The notes under the pieces: model-generated | Databases searched by the model: none | What the model saw: the letters and a program-made list of their open reading frames with translations, nothing else | Told to the model about the DNA's origin: nothing | Assembly: GCA_903813345.2 (NCBI GenBank) | Contig: CAIIXF020000001.1 | Span: forward strand, 35,431,366 to 35,495,365 | Length of the DNA: 64,000 nt | Direction: 5' to 3' | DNA from: Owenia fusiformis | Lineage: Eukaryota > Annelida > Polychaeta > Sabellida > Oweniidae | In this document: one piece after another, positions 1 through 13,800 of the stretch | How the letters are laid out: the number at the start of each line of letters is the position of its first letter | Position numbering within the stretch: position 1 is the stretch's first letter | Program-made: the position numbers and the translations under genes

Positions 1-124
1 AAAATGTCATATGATGGCAATAAATTATGGCCCAACGAATCTCAATTTCTCCACAAAATAACCTTGATCCTTTTAGTATTCTACTTTAAGGCCAATAAAC
101 TTAATCCATTATTTTTTCTTGAAG
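1..124. other. Left edge, no gene seen
   Basis: I see no conserved coding signal. A short open frame here has no recognisable protein features and continues into the inverted-repeat region that follows. Confidence 0.4.
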
Positions 125-860
125 GGATTACCTTGAAAGGAGCATGTAGGTTATCGCAAACAATTTCAAACGATTCTAACTTAAATTATGAATATTTTCT
201 GATCATGAACATGGGTGTATCTTTTAGTTCCATTCATTATCTTCAAGATAAGTATATATAATGATAATTTAGTTAATCAGACCTAAGTGATATTGAAGGG
301 GCAATGGACCAATCAACATACTTTTTCAAAAATGTTGACCTAATTTTCACCAAAAATGCAACCTATTATTATATTGTTGAATGCATAATTAGAATGTGCT
401 TTGAGACATGTTCGATTTCCTAAAAGGAAAATTTGATTGCTCCAGGAACTTCAAAGATATTCAATTTGGATGACCAAAATGAACTGAAACCAATGGATAG
501 CATGAGATTTTTCAATGTAATAACATGGGGAACACATAATGCAATTAAGTTTTTCTCTCAAGAACTATTTGATACATCAAAATAAAGAATAGTAATGCAT
601 TAAACATTGTAAAAAATGATTGCATTTTTGGTGAAAATGGGGTAAACATCTTTGAAAAAGTGTGTTGATGGGTTAATTGCTAGTTAAATATCTCCGAGTT
701 TGTTTGAATTTATTATTACTGTGCATAATTTTCTTTGGGATAATGAATTGATCTAAAAGATACACTTGTCTTCATTGTCAGAAAATAGCTGAGTCATAAT
801 CCAAGATATAACCTTCTGAAATTGTTTGCGATAACCCAAGTGCTCCTTTTGATTAGTGCT
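125..860. repeat. Imperfect palindromic (foldback) repeat
   Basis: Sequence at about 130-170 (AGGTTATCGCAAACAATTTC) recurs inverted at about 815-855, and 298-362 (ending in CACCAAAAATGCAACC) recurs inverted at about 618-680. The arms are diverged, so this looks like an old MITE or foldback element. Termini and target duplication are not resolved. Confidence 0.6.
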
Positions 861-1804
861 CCAGAGGTATGTTATACCATGAGCACAATATGTTGATCAT
901 CTTATAAGTGAATCTAGCTAGATAAAGTCTTAAATGCAAGCTCTGTGAAATGTTAAACCCACTCCCTTGTGTACATCAAGATGACGGAATGATGGGTCCA
1001 TTTGTGTTTTCTTGTCGCACTTTAAAAATGGGCTATATTGTCATTTTTGTGCCTATTGTCATCAAAATTCCTTGAAAACCTGTTAAACAGATGCAAGCGC
1101 AGACTAGTGCCAGGATTTGGTTAAGTTTTAGGCATGCCAGGTTTCCGAGTGATTTTTAATTTAGTGCCAACAACTGATTAGGTGTTGAACATGCTGGATA
1201 TATTATTATCACTCTGTGTCTAGTCTTACTTGTAAGACAATTTCCAATATTGCCCTGATCAGAAACAAAGGATTTAGGTCCAATGGCCTAACGAATCCTA
1301 AGTAATAATTTTATTTTACTATGCAATACACATACACTGTATTGATAAAAATAACTTTTTATGGTTTATATGTATTTTATTTATATTTGTGCTATGTACA
1401 ATGTACAGATATATTTATTTAATTTAATAAAGTATTACATTATAGAATACAAAAGTTTAGTTGGTACATATGATTTTAAATAAGTTTCACAGAAGTGTTA
1501 AATGGCTATTGTTGCAGAGTTGTCCAAAGTGCTAACTGCCTTTTTAATCTTCGATAACATTTACATATTAAATTGGACACTTAATTACTGATGTGGAGGA
1601 ACACTGTAAAATGAGGTTTTGCACAAATGAAATGAGTTTTGACATATAAATATTTAATAAATTAAAAATTGTGAGAACATATTTTACAAAACTTACTCAA
1701 TTTACAGTAATTTTCTACAGTTCCATATGAAATAGAATCAATCTTGTTCAATTTCTATTTCCAAATTTGTATCAACATTGACAGTCCATTATAATTTATT
1801 AATG
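861..1804. other. Downstream flank and probable PRIM2 3' UTR
   Basis: No gene is visible. For the minus-strand PRIM2 transcript, AATAAA (TTTATT on the plus strand) occurs at 1795-1800, directly after the stop codon, and again near 1414-1419. Either could be a polyadenylation signal; the second would give a 3' UTR of about 0.4 kb. Confidence 0.4.
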
Positions 1805-4800
1805 CTAACACGATTCAACTCCTTCCAAAGCTTTGTCCATATCCTCTGCACTGAGTATAATATCATCAAAACTTTCATCCTGGGTTGAAGGCTGGGTACT
1901 ACATTGTGTACTGGGGGTATTGGGGGTTGCCTTTATGGGCAAAAATGATTTACTCCTTTGACTCTTAGGTGTCTCAGTTGAGCCTAAAAGAATAGAAGTT
2001 TCCATAAGTATATTACTATTTATGTGCATAAATTCATTTTTATTCTGAACGACCGACCTGACATCTTTACATAAATCTATAATGTACTTGTATTAGTGAG
2101 TTCCGTCATGCGCAGTTAGAAAATTAAAAATTTACCCAAGCCCTCCTACCCTTGTATTATCTATTATGAATCATGCTTCACGAGGGGGCGGTTATTCTAG
2201 TACTCAATGTATATGTATTTGAGTTTTACGATTACTTAATAAACCGTTTTAGCCCAGAATATTCTTGTCTAGTTGTATGTTTATAAGTGAAGAGTAAATG
2301 TATTATATACAATGATATGTACTTACGAATAGGTATTCTTGAAACCTATCTTTTATGCGCAAGATTCATAGAGATGAAGAATTGCTGAGGTATTTGGGAT
2401 ATCACCCTCTTTGTATTTACTCACCTTCCTTTGATACTCCACTTTCAATCCTCACACTCTCCTCATAGTATTGATTTGGGTGGTTAGGGGAGAAGTCAAC
2501 CAAGTCATGTTTTGGGTGTGTTACTTCAAAATATTTCCCGCATGCCAGTTGGTAGTGTCCTCTTTTGACAAAGTCACTGATCTGTAATAGATAAATTGAA
2601 ATTAAAAAGATAAAAAAAAGTGTATTAACCAGAACAACGGCAACGCCAAAGCGTAGCGAATCCCATCGAACAGAAATGGCTGGCATTTTTACAAACAAAA
2701 TATATAGCAAATATCATAAAACAACACACCACAAAGGCCACCATTTTCAAAATGGCTGCTCACTAGCCAAGTTGTCATCAGAAGAAATAATATGCTTTTA
2801 AGAAGCCACCTATAAAATTTTTGAAAAATCGCACACATGGCCCCATTTTAACGTAATTTACTATAACTTGAAAAGTAGTGAAGCGATTTTGTTCATATTT
2901 GATTTGTGAATACTCATGAGCCTTGCACACTTGTCTCATGACTATGCTTATAGTATTCACATACCAAATATGAACAAAATCGCTCCACTACTTTTCCAGT
3001 TATAGTAAAAACGTTAAAATGGCGGCCATTTTTCAAAATGGCCACCTTCTACCAAAAGTGTCTTTAGACAGTGTGCAATGTTTATAGTATTCACATACCA
3101 AATATGAACAAAATCGCTCTACTACTTTTCGAGTTACAGCAAAAATCGTAAAATAACGAGAAAAGGCCGCCGTTTTTCAAGATGGCTGCCATGTGCTTTT
3201 TTAATATCTACATTAGTAGCTTTATTAATGTCCTTTTAGTGCTGTCCCCAGCTCTGATTTCGGTGATCGGCTAGTATAAAAGGTTTGAGGGTATCATTTT
3301 GTTCCAGACACTCGCTAGAGTAAATTATCTTAACTTGAGTAAAAATGTGTGGTAAGTAAATTCGCTATGGGCAGTTAAAGAGGCGCCATCTATTCATTTT
3401 CAAACAGGGGGTAGGGGTATAAAATAATTTTTAACACATTTTAATAGTAAAATGACATTGTAATACTAATAAAATCTTATCAAAAACATTATTTACAATC
3501 AGTATGAATTTTCTTGTGTGGATTAGGGTGAAAATAAGGGCATATCTTGAAATTCACTACAGGGGCGCCACCTATTTTCGTACTTCTACCACGTGTAATA
3601 ACTTATTTTAGATTTGTTAAGGTACGAAATGTACTGAAAAAAATCATTCTAAATGACCTATATATGTTCATACCACATACTTAAAATTGGATCAATAGCT
3701 TATTTACCGGGGGAGAAAAAAATTATTGAAATTTAAAGTTGTGGCATCATGCAGGATAGGGGTGACCATATCTCACATGATTAACTTCCAAAATATGGAG
3801 CATATGTATCTCAAATGTGGTCAAAATGGTGTATGTACTCTTGCTTTGTCATAATATTACTAATAAGAAGTAGAAAAATGATTGTACAATTTCAAAAAAT
3901 ATTAATTCTCATTTTGGCTTCTGACGTCCCAGGGGTGACCATATCTCACCTTGATAACTTCCAAAATATGGAGCATATGTATCTCAAATGTGCTCGAAAT
4001 GGTGTATGCACTCTTGCTTTGTCATAATATTACTAATAAGAAGTAAAAAAAAATGATTGTACATTTAAAAAAATATTAATTCTCATTTTGGCTTCTGACG
4101 TTCGAGGGGTGACCATATCTCACCTTAATAACTTCCAAAATATGGAGCATTTGTATCTCAAATATGCACAAAATGGTGTATATAGTCTTGTCTTGTCATA
4201 ATATTACTAATAAGATGTAGGAAAATGATTGCTCATTTTTAAAAATATTAATTCTCATTTTGGCTTCTGACGTCCCAGGGGTGACCATATCTCACCTTAA
4301 TAACTTCCAAATTATGGAGCATATGTATCTCAAATGTACTCAAAATGGTGTATGTACTCTTGCTTTGTCATAATATTATACTAATAAGAAGTAGGAAAAT
4401 GATTATACATTTAAAAAATTTTAATTTTAGCTTCTGACGTCCCTGAATAACTTCTAAAATTATGTAACATATACAACTCAAATATACCAAAAATGGGGCA
4501 TATAGTCTTGCTTTGTCATAATGCTATTCATGAGATGTAAAAAAATTATTACACCTTTTTTTAATTGAAATTTTCATTTTAGCTTCTGAATCTGACATCC
4601 CAGGGGCAATTATATCTCACTTTGATATAACTCTCACGATATGCATTATATGCATCTCAAATGCGTGCCCAAAATGGTATAAATATAGTCTTGTTTTGTC
4701 ATATTTATTGGATTTATGAAATCAGAAGTTCAGAATTTATGGATTTGACTGTCTCCCCTGAAGGGTGCAGCTACATATAGCCCAGAGACAATAAGATCTA

Positions 4801-7800
4801 CTTTCAAATATTTGCATCTTCTCCCCAAACACTCCTTATATTACAGGAACAATGGACGATAAGTCTTTTGCATGCCTTGGATGCAACATCTTTTGTATAC
4901 TGGTAGCCTATCAGTAGTGTGAGTAGCCTAGCCTCATTTACAAAAATTGGCCCCTTAACCCCAAATCTGACCCGAAATTTTGAAAACATCCTGAAAAATT
5001 AGGCCTAAAAGGCGCATTTATGCCCAAACATACACCAAACTGTCCCACTGCTAAATTACAAGGGCGATAAGTCACTTCTAATCCTGATTGACCTTCTCAA
5101 TGCATGGTTTGTCATGTTGTGCTATATTGTTATTGCCCATTCTCAACAATTGTATTCACTGTATGGCCTACCGTGCCAAGAATAATGCAATTGTTCCAAA
5201 AGCTAAGCTCTTCTTTGGGACCCTAGAAGTGTGGGACATCACAATCATAGATTAATATTTCATTACAATCAATGTATGTTGTATGACAAACATGCAAACT
5301 AGAGAATGTTAATGTGGCTAGAAAGATTTATCATTACAAAGAGCTCATTTTCCCATATTTTACATACTCAAAATCCCTTAATTCAGTGTATAATCCAAGG
5401 TGCATATATTGCAGGCCACAGGATAACATATTAACACCTTACATTAGCAGTTGCCATTACTTCATAAATGGAGTAAAATACTCCCACTATCGACAGGCTA
5501 AAAGGATTCCTGTATGGATTACAAAAGATGTTGGGTCCAATGTATGCAAGGGAATAATCTCATCCATTGTACTTGTAAAGGGTGTTTGGGGAGCAGATGC
5601 AAATATTTGAAAGCAGATATTATTTGCCCTGAATTATATGTAGCTGTAGAGGAGACAGTCAAAATCCATTGATTCTGATCTGTTGATTTCATGATTCTCA
5701 ATAAATATGACAAAACAAGACCATTTTGAGCACACATTTGAGATGCATATGTTGCATATCGTGAGAGTTATCAAGGTGAGATAGCCCCTGAGACACCAGA
5801 GGCTAAAATTAAAATTTAAAAAAATGCAATCATTTTTCTTCATTTCTTTAGTAATATGAAAAAGACAGGACTTTTCTGAGAATATTTGAGGATTATATGT
5901 TACGTATCTTAGAAGATAATTATATGATGCGATATGATTACCCTGGAACGTAAGAAGCTAAAATTAAAATTTTTGAAATGTATAATCACTTTTCTACTTC
6001 TTATTAGTAATAGTATGACAAAGCAAGAGTGCATACACCTTTTTGAGTACATTTGAGATACATAATGCTCCATATTTTGGAAGTTATTAATGTGAGATAT
6101 GGTCGACCCTGGGATGTCAGAAGCCAAAATGAGAATCAATATTATTTTAAATGTACAATTATTTTTTTTTACTTCTTATTAGTAATATTATGACAAAGCA
6201 AGAGTACATTCACCATTTTGAGCACATTTGAGATACATATGCTCCATATTTTGGAAGTTATCAAGGTGAGATATGGTCACCCATAGGACGTCAGAAGCCA
6301 AAATGAGAATCAATATTTTTAAAAATGTACAATCATTTTTCTACTTCTTATTAGTAATATTATGACAAATCAAGAGTACATACACCATTTTGAGTACATT
6401 TGAGATACATATGCTCCATATTTTGGAAGTTATTAAGGTGAGATATGGTCACGCCTGGGACGTCAGAAGCCAGAATGAGAATCAATATTTTTTAAATGTA
6501 CAATCATTTTTCTACTTCTTATTAGTAATATTATGACAAAGCAAGAGTACATACACCATTTTGAGTACATTTGAGATACATATGCTCCATATTTTGGAAG
6601 CTATTAAGGTGAGATATGGTCACCCCTGGGACGTCAGAAGCCAAAATGAGAATTAATATTTTTTAAAATGTACAATCATTTTTCTACTTCTTATTAGTAA
6701 TATTATGACAAAGCAAGAGTACATACGCCAATTTGAGTACATTTGAGATACATATGCTCCATATTTTGGAAGTTAATAATGTGAGATATGGTCACCCCTA
6801 TCCTGCATGATGCCACAATTTTAAATTTCAATAATTTTTTTCTCCGACAGTACGAAAGCTATTGATCCAATTTTAAGTATGTGATATGAACATATATAGG
6901 TCCTTCAGAATGATTTTTTTCAGTACATTTCATACCTTAACAAATCTAAAATAAGTTATTACACGTGGTAGAAGTATGAAAATAGGTGGCGCCCCTGTAG
7001 TGAATTTCAAGATATGCCCTTATTTTCACCCTAATCCACACAAGAAAATTCATACTGATTGTAAATAATGTTTTTGATAAGATTTTATTAGCACTTCAAT
7101 GTCATTTTACTATTGAAATGTGTTAAAAATTATTTTATACCCCTACCCCCTGTTTGAAAATGAATAGATGGCGCCTCTTTAACTGCCCATAGCGAATTTA
7201 CTTACCACACATTTTTACTCAAGTTAGGATAATTTACTCTAGAGAGTGTCTGGAACAAAATGATACCCTCAAACCTTTTATACTAGCCGATCACCGAAAT
7301 CGGAGCTGGGGACAGCATCATTTATAATTTTTTTACATTTAAAACATATTGCTATTACAGTTTTACATATTGCACCTAAATTACTGTAAAATCGGCACTA
7401 AAATTTTGAAAATCAGCTTTCGAGCAGAACTTCTACCCCCATAGGGTATATGTGTACAAAATATGAACAAAATCGGGCCAACGGTATTTGAGTTATTGCC
7501 CGGACGGACGGACGTACGTACGTACGGACGACGGACGGACGTACGTACGGACGGACGGACGGACGCATTCCCTATATCCCTCCGAACTTCGTTCGATGGG
7601 ATAAAAACAGTCAAATGAGGGCTGCAAGACCAGGAATTCGTTACTCTATCTTTGAAGAAGAAAGGGGTTTTAAATGATGTGTCAGTGATTGTTCATTAAA
7701 AAATTAGGTATAAAATTAATGCTTGTTATAATAATATGGTTCTGTTTATGTGACACACATTGGGCAATGCGAAATATTAAAAGGCAAATATAAATGACTT

Positions 7801-10800
7801 ACATAGTATACTGTAGTACATTGTAACAAATCTCCAACCTTTGATAAACACATTTTTATTCAGGACTGCCCATGGTGATAGCTTAAGAGTGACCCAGTAT
7901 TTGACCAGGGTTTGTTCAAACAAATAGGCCGGACATTGAAATGGCATTCGTGTTAAAAAATACCATCAAATATCATTGTTTTTTTGCCCTTCCTGATTTA
8001 AATTATTTTCCCATAGAATCTTGCTTTGATAACTGACAAAATCTTTATACTTACTTCATCAATGCCATCCTTGTTGACACGTAGATTCTGGAGTCGTTGT
8101 CTTAACATATCTATATCACTGTGCTTAAATGGGCAACCTGCAATACCAATGGTATATATGCATTCATGTACAGTAACAGACCCAATCATAATTCAGCTGG
8201 AATGTATCTTCATGTTATAAAAGGTGCAGGAACCTCTTATAATTTACATGAACCTCTCATAGTTTTAAGTTTACATAAACCTCTTATAATTTACATGAAC
8301 CTCTCATAGTTTTAAGTTTACATAAACCTCTTATAATTTACATGAACCTCTCATAGTTTTAAGTTTACATAAACCTCTTATAATTTACATGAACCTCTCA
8401 TAGTTTTAAGTTTACATAAACCTCTTATAATTTACATGAACCTCTCATAGTTTTAAGTTTACATAAACCTCTTATAATTTACATGAACCTCTCATAGTTT
8501 TAAGTTTACATAAACCTCTTATAATTTACATGCACCTTTTATTTTATTTTATTATTATTTTTTTTTTAAACGGTACGTTTTATTTCATGATTAATTGCTT
8601 TTCTACTCTTTTTTTTTTTTTTTTTTTTTTTTAAATCATGTATATATTTCTCATTTTATAACTTTGTATACAAGTACATCAGGTCATTTTACAATATTAC
8701 AATATTTGTGAAAAATGATATAATTTCAATTCTTGAACATTATTACAATAGTTTACAAATATAACGTACCATAAGTTGTTTAACCATTCATTAAAATAAG
8801 TATAGTTAGTGTCTTGTACCTTATAGCCAAAGACAAGAGTTTTATACTTTTTCAAGCTTAATTCAAGTTTAAAATGATCTAAAATATAATTTTCAAGTTG
8901 GTCTATTACATTAAGTACTCTATGACATTGAAAGAACAAATGTTTATAGTCTTCTACTTGTCCGCAAATATCACACTTGTCGTTAACACTTATTTTCCAT
9001 CTTAGAAGTAATTGTTTGCATGGTAAAATATAATGTAAAAGTTTGTATTTAAAATTGGCCACTTTTTTATTTTTGGATTGCTTTAAAAGTATCCAAGTCT
9101 GTTGAAACAGCATTTGACTATTTTGAATTTCACAAAGATTAATCCAAAATGATTCCAAATATGTTTTAGTTGCTATATGTTCCAACAGGATTGAATATAT
9201 GTCTCTAGAACTTGCATGTTTATCCAAAAATCTATAATGCTTCAATTTACTGTCATAAAATCTTAAACTTACATTTGTATTAACATATGTACATCTGCTT
9301 GCCTCACTAAATATTTTAACTCTATATTGAAATGGCAAAGATTGCTTAACAGTTATATATTCTGCCATCCAATTGACCCTAGATTTAAGCTTATGAAGAA
9401 TTTCATCTTGGGTACACATAAGATCATTAACATATAATATATTTGAATTTATCCAGTTTTCAAAATACAAACACTTGTTATTGAAAGTTATGTCTTTATT
9501 GTGCCATATCACCATTTGTCTAATTTCTGCAAATGTTATGTTATCAATTTTGGATTCTGAGCCTCCAAGAATACTCCAAGCATGGAGTAAATCTTTGTAA
9601 AATTGAGGCAAGATATTAAAATTACAAATATTCTCTGGTTTTCCATAAGTAGATTTAAATATCAAAGTATCTGGGAGTCCAGTTTTACTTAATATCTCTC
9701 TTGCTAGAATATTCCAACTTGCATGTTTATTCCCATACTCAATGTCTAATATCCATTTAATTTTAAAGGCCCTGAATTTAGATTTTAAGTCAGGCATTGA
9801 AAGTCCACCTTTAGACAAAGTATTAATTAAGACAGATCTTTTAATTTTATCTCTTTTTCCATCCCACAAAAATGAATAAAGTTCTGAAGTAATTTCTTTC
9901 AAAAAAGTTTCATTTGGTGTGTCAATGCTTTTTGCAAAATACATCAGTTTAGATAATGCAAGTGTTTTAATGATAACTATTTTCCCATAAAGAGTAATCT
10001 TGCGTTTTTTCCACAAAGACAATGACTTTCTCATTTTATCTGCTATACTATTCCAATTAAGATCATGCAATTTAGTTTGATCTATTCCAAAGTAGACACC
10101 TAATGATTTTACTTCCTGTTTCCAGGAAATATTACAAAAAGTATTATTATTATCATTTTTAAAGTTACCAAGTTTTATACCTTCTGTTTTTTCTAAGTTA
10201 AGCTCTAAACCAGAAACAGTTCCGAAACGCTGTATTTCTTTAATAGCTATATTAATAGAGTTTTTTCCATGAACAAAGAGAGTGGTGTCATCTGCAAGTT
10301 GACATATTTTGACTTCTTTGTTTCTTACTTTAATACCTTTGATTCTAGAATTATTTCTAATATTGATTGCCATTGTTTCTGCTGCAATGAGATAAATCAA
10401 AGCAGAAATGGGACATCGCTGCCGAATGCCCCGAGATACATCAAAATATGGTGATAAGTAACCATTATTAGCTACACAGCTTTGTATTCCATTATACAAG
10501 GTTTTAATCCACTGGATAAAATTAGTGCCAAAATTAAATTTCTTTAAAGCTTCTAGAGTGAAGTCAATTTCCAAACAATCAAAACATTTTGAAAAATCTG
10601 CAAAAATAATAGCAGAATCTAATGTTTTTCTATATTTATTAGCATAATTGATAACGTCATTTATTAGCCTTATATTATATCCAATAAATCTTCCTTTAAT
10701 ATAGCCCTGTTGATCTTGATTTATAATAAGTGGTAATATTTTATGAAGTCTCTGAGCTAAAATGTGGGCACATAATTTGTAATCTACATTAAGCATGGTT

Positions 10801-13800
10801 AAGGGTCTCCAGTTACTTAATATTTGGTTATCATTTTTCTTATGTAACAACTTTATAATGCCTAATCTCTGAGAGAAAATTAATTGTCCTTTACTGTAAC
10901 CATAATTTAAAACATCAGTTATAATTGCTTTTCTACTCTACATAATTGTTATAATAATACATGTATCTAAATACACGATACTAATACAGGCTTTACATTA
11001 TATAAAAGGCTTTACATTAACATGATTTCTAACTTTTCATTAAAAAGGTACTTTAAATATGGGCTTTTAGGTTCTATCCCATACTGGGCAAACATCAACT
11101 CTTTAACAGCCTCTTCCAGTCACATCATCAATGGGATAGGGGTTAAAGAAAAGATATTTGAATTTGAATTAATATTTAAATTGATTAAGAATTAGTTATT
11201 TCCTCATGCATTACATTCATATCTTCTGCCCTTTTGTACTGCAAAATGTCCAATCATCACTCCTTTGTCACTTCCTAATGTACATCATTCAAATTGCGTA
11301 ATCTTGTTTTTTATATCTTATTAATGATTCATACAAAATCTTTATCAAATATCAATTTAAAAAAAATTATTGCCAAACATATGATTTTCAGCTATCGTGT
11401 AAATACATGTACTAAGCATCTTCATTGTCTTGGGCTGTCTAGGATAATACATTGCTAGCCAATACTCATATATGAAGATCTGTGAAGCTATTTTACATAA
11501 GACTGTGTGTATGAAACAAACAAAACAGGAAGTACAGAAATATATGTTTGGCTTGGTATAATGGTGTGCTAAAAAGCAAGACATTTATAAATAAACAGAC
11601 TTATTGCCTTGAAGTTGAACCTAATTTTTTAAAGATATAAGCACCCATTGAAAGCAGAATACAAAAGGTATATTTACAAACGTTTCATATTTCAACAAAT
11701 ATGGACATTTCAATTGTGAATGAACATTTAATCAAAAGATAGATGTCACTGTATGATCCTGAAAGCAAGTGCCCCCTTTCTGTAGAGTCAGTTTCTATTT
11801 GAGATAATTCAAACTGTAAACTGCCATCTATATTTCTTAATAAAAACATTTATTCACACATATGTATGATTTATGTGTTGGACAATACACTGTAATTTTT
11901 TTAATAAATCATGACATCTATAATAATATTATTAAATTATTTAAATAGAGTCCTTCAAAGTATAAAGCAACACAAAAGAAATGTGAATTTTAATCATGAA
12001 ATGCAATTCACCAGGAATTGTTCATTTGGTTCATCATTTAGACATTTTCTTATATATTCCCATTCACAACCTATTTTTTTCAACTAAAAGTACTCAGGTA
12101 TTGACCTTGGCTTTCTTAAACCAATGATGCTTGTAAAACACATAAAATATGAATAAAAAAATAGACTTAGAAATAGTTTCAGGATTAAATAGACCCAATA
12201 ATTCTGGTATGCCATTGTTATTCTTTACTTACATAGGTTTGTATATGACCATAACAAAGCCTAACATTTAAAAATGTCTGAATTTTGTTCCCTACTAACA
12301 AAACAAAACAAAACTCTGGTGAAAACTAGTGGGGAGCTCTATAAATTCTCAGCATACCATTACGATAAGAGTTCAATAATTTGTGACACTGTTAGAATAA
12401 GGTTTTTCATACTGATGTGGGAGTGGATATTATTAAATAAATTGTACCTTTTATAATTTGGGCTTGTTGTGTACTAGCTTACTAAGCAAGTACTTTTAAA
12501 AGCTTTAACATTTACAGTGTTTAACCTATGAGATGGGAACACAACACAACCTAATAAAGAATCCTTTTAGACCCAACATCATTAATAAGAAACTCACCAT
12601 GAGCATCACCAGCAGCAGGTGCATTGGACATGATGATCTTCATACAACTGTAAGGTGTATAGTCGGCTCTCTTGCCCTCTTTACCATAGTTGTGACGGAT
12701 GTTGTATGAATATTGCTTATCAAACTGAAACAAGATCAACATATCATTCAGTAACTAGAATTGTTCAAATGCATTTCCAATCTTTGCTTTAATAAGGCAC
12801 GGGTGAATGATATCATTCACAAAAATTGGTCATCTTAAAATTCACCCAGCATGCCAAAAAACTAATCAGTTCTAGATTTTCAGACCATAGAGTATTGTAG
12901 ATTATTTTGTACACATTCCAAAAACTTGCTTAGCATTACAAATTTTCTCCTCTATTTTTCTTATCTAATCTGGTTTCTAAAAGACAAGTTATATTTTATT
13001 GAAGAATAAAACCTTTGATTTTACAAAGTTCACGAAGATTTTACCTTATCAGCATCAATATTTTTTGCGAATGACATCTTCCAGAATCTCATTGCTTCAT
13101 CTAAGGACATTCCTATAGCTTTTAAGAAGAGGCCATACTGTTGCCTGCCACCATGTTTAAGATGGTGCTCCTGTTTTAGGTGGTCTTGCATCTGACGCAT
13201 ACACAATGGGAAATGTTTCTCAGAGAGCTATAAATCAAGAATGTATTTAGGTTTATCAATTGTAACAACAAGCTTTTCAAAGGAAGTTTAGATCTCCTGT
13301 TGAATGTGTTTCATTTTCTCATTAATTGAAATGGTACAAATACTGCTTGTTGCACATTTTATATGACCTTTAAGGTCTCAACCCCCTGCCCTCTAGATTC
13401 ATGCACCCCATAGGAAGGTAATTCCACCAATCTTCATCCCTCTCATTTCAGACTCACTTACCCCATTAACCATATCTGCTGTAACTTCTCCAGTGGTTGA
13501 TTTCTTGTTATTGTAATCCTGTCCAAGATACCTCTTACTAAGGCTGGTCAACATGGGTAACAACCTGTCATCTTCCTCTAAGTGAGGTACAGCACGTGAT
13601 GTCACCTAGACAGTTTAGGATAAACAGATGTAAAAATTTCCATTTTTAAGGAATAATTCAGGCTGTCTTAGGGTGGGTTCTTGCCTCTTAGATTGAGACA
13701 TGGTTCATATACTTAACATGGTGATACTGTTTTCTCTCTCTTGATTTTGTAATCATTTTGGGGAGATCCATGCTTAGAGGAACTATAGGTTCATGGTTCA

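Larger units (their letters stand above)
3240..7317. mobile_element. 4.1 kb foldback palindrome nested in the previous element
   Basis: The outer ends TGCTGTCCCCAGCTC and GAGCTGGGGACAGCA are inverted, and the arms match almost base for base over the outer 200 bp (I count about three differences). Homology continues inward through tandem units to a divergent centre near 5000-5550. Comparison with the uninterrupted copy at about 42775-42795 shows this block inserted between GTCCT and TTTATAATTT; a TTTA repeated at both borders may be the target duplication. No open frame resembles a transposase. Long terminal inverted repeats built of tandem units are the hallmark of Foldback/TU-type elements. 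Confidence 0.85.
2625..7605 (-). mobile_element. Repeat element copy 1 (ATCCCATCGAAC family), filling PRIM2 intron 9
   Basis: Both ends carry the inverted motif ATCCCATCGAAC / GTTCGATGGGAT (near 2665 and 7593). The same outer sequence, in the same order but opposite orientation, occurs at 42512-43500, and a fragment occurs at 59735. Inner parts consist of near-repeats of AAAATGGCGGCCATTTT and of a motif around CAAAATCGCTCC. The inner end lies only about 45 bp from the acceptor of PRIM2 exon 10. The copy is split by a 4.1 kb palindrome at 3240-7317. No transposase is visible, so it is non-autonomous; the superfamily is unassigned. Confidence 0.75.

Noticed and set aside
2425-2581. Loss of an iron-sulfur cysteine in PRIM2 at HPNQYYEES (Cys in the human FFCES)
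   Set aside because: Spacing shows the fourth cluster cysteine is the one in YQLAC, which is present; the FFC position is not a ligand.
3345-3351. ATGTGTG mini-exon called as a gene
   Set aside because: Seven bases plus a donor cannot by themselves support a coding gene; reported only as a putative regulatory module.
8231-8532. Regular repeats resembling a CRISPR array
   Set aside because: The 47-bp units are contiguous with no unique spacers, and the context is a metazoan intron.
13462-13605. Apparent phase mismatch between PRIM2 exons 6 and 7
   Set aside because: Recounting the four G residues at the donor gives 144 nt, phase 0, matching exon 7.
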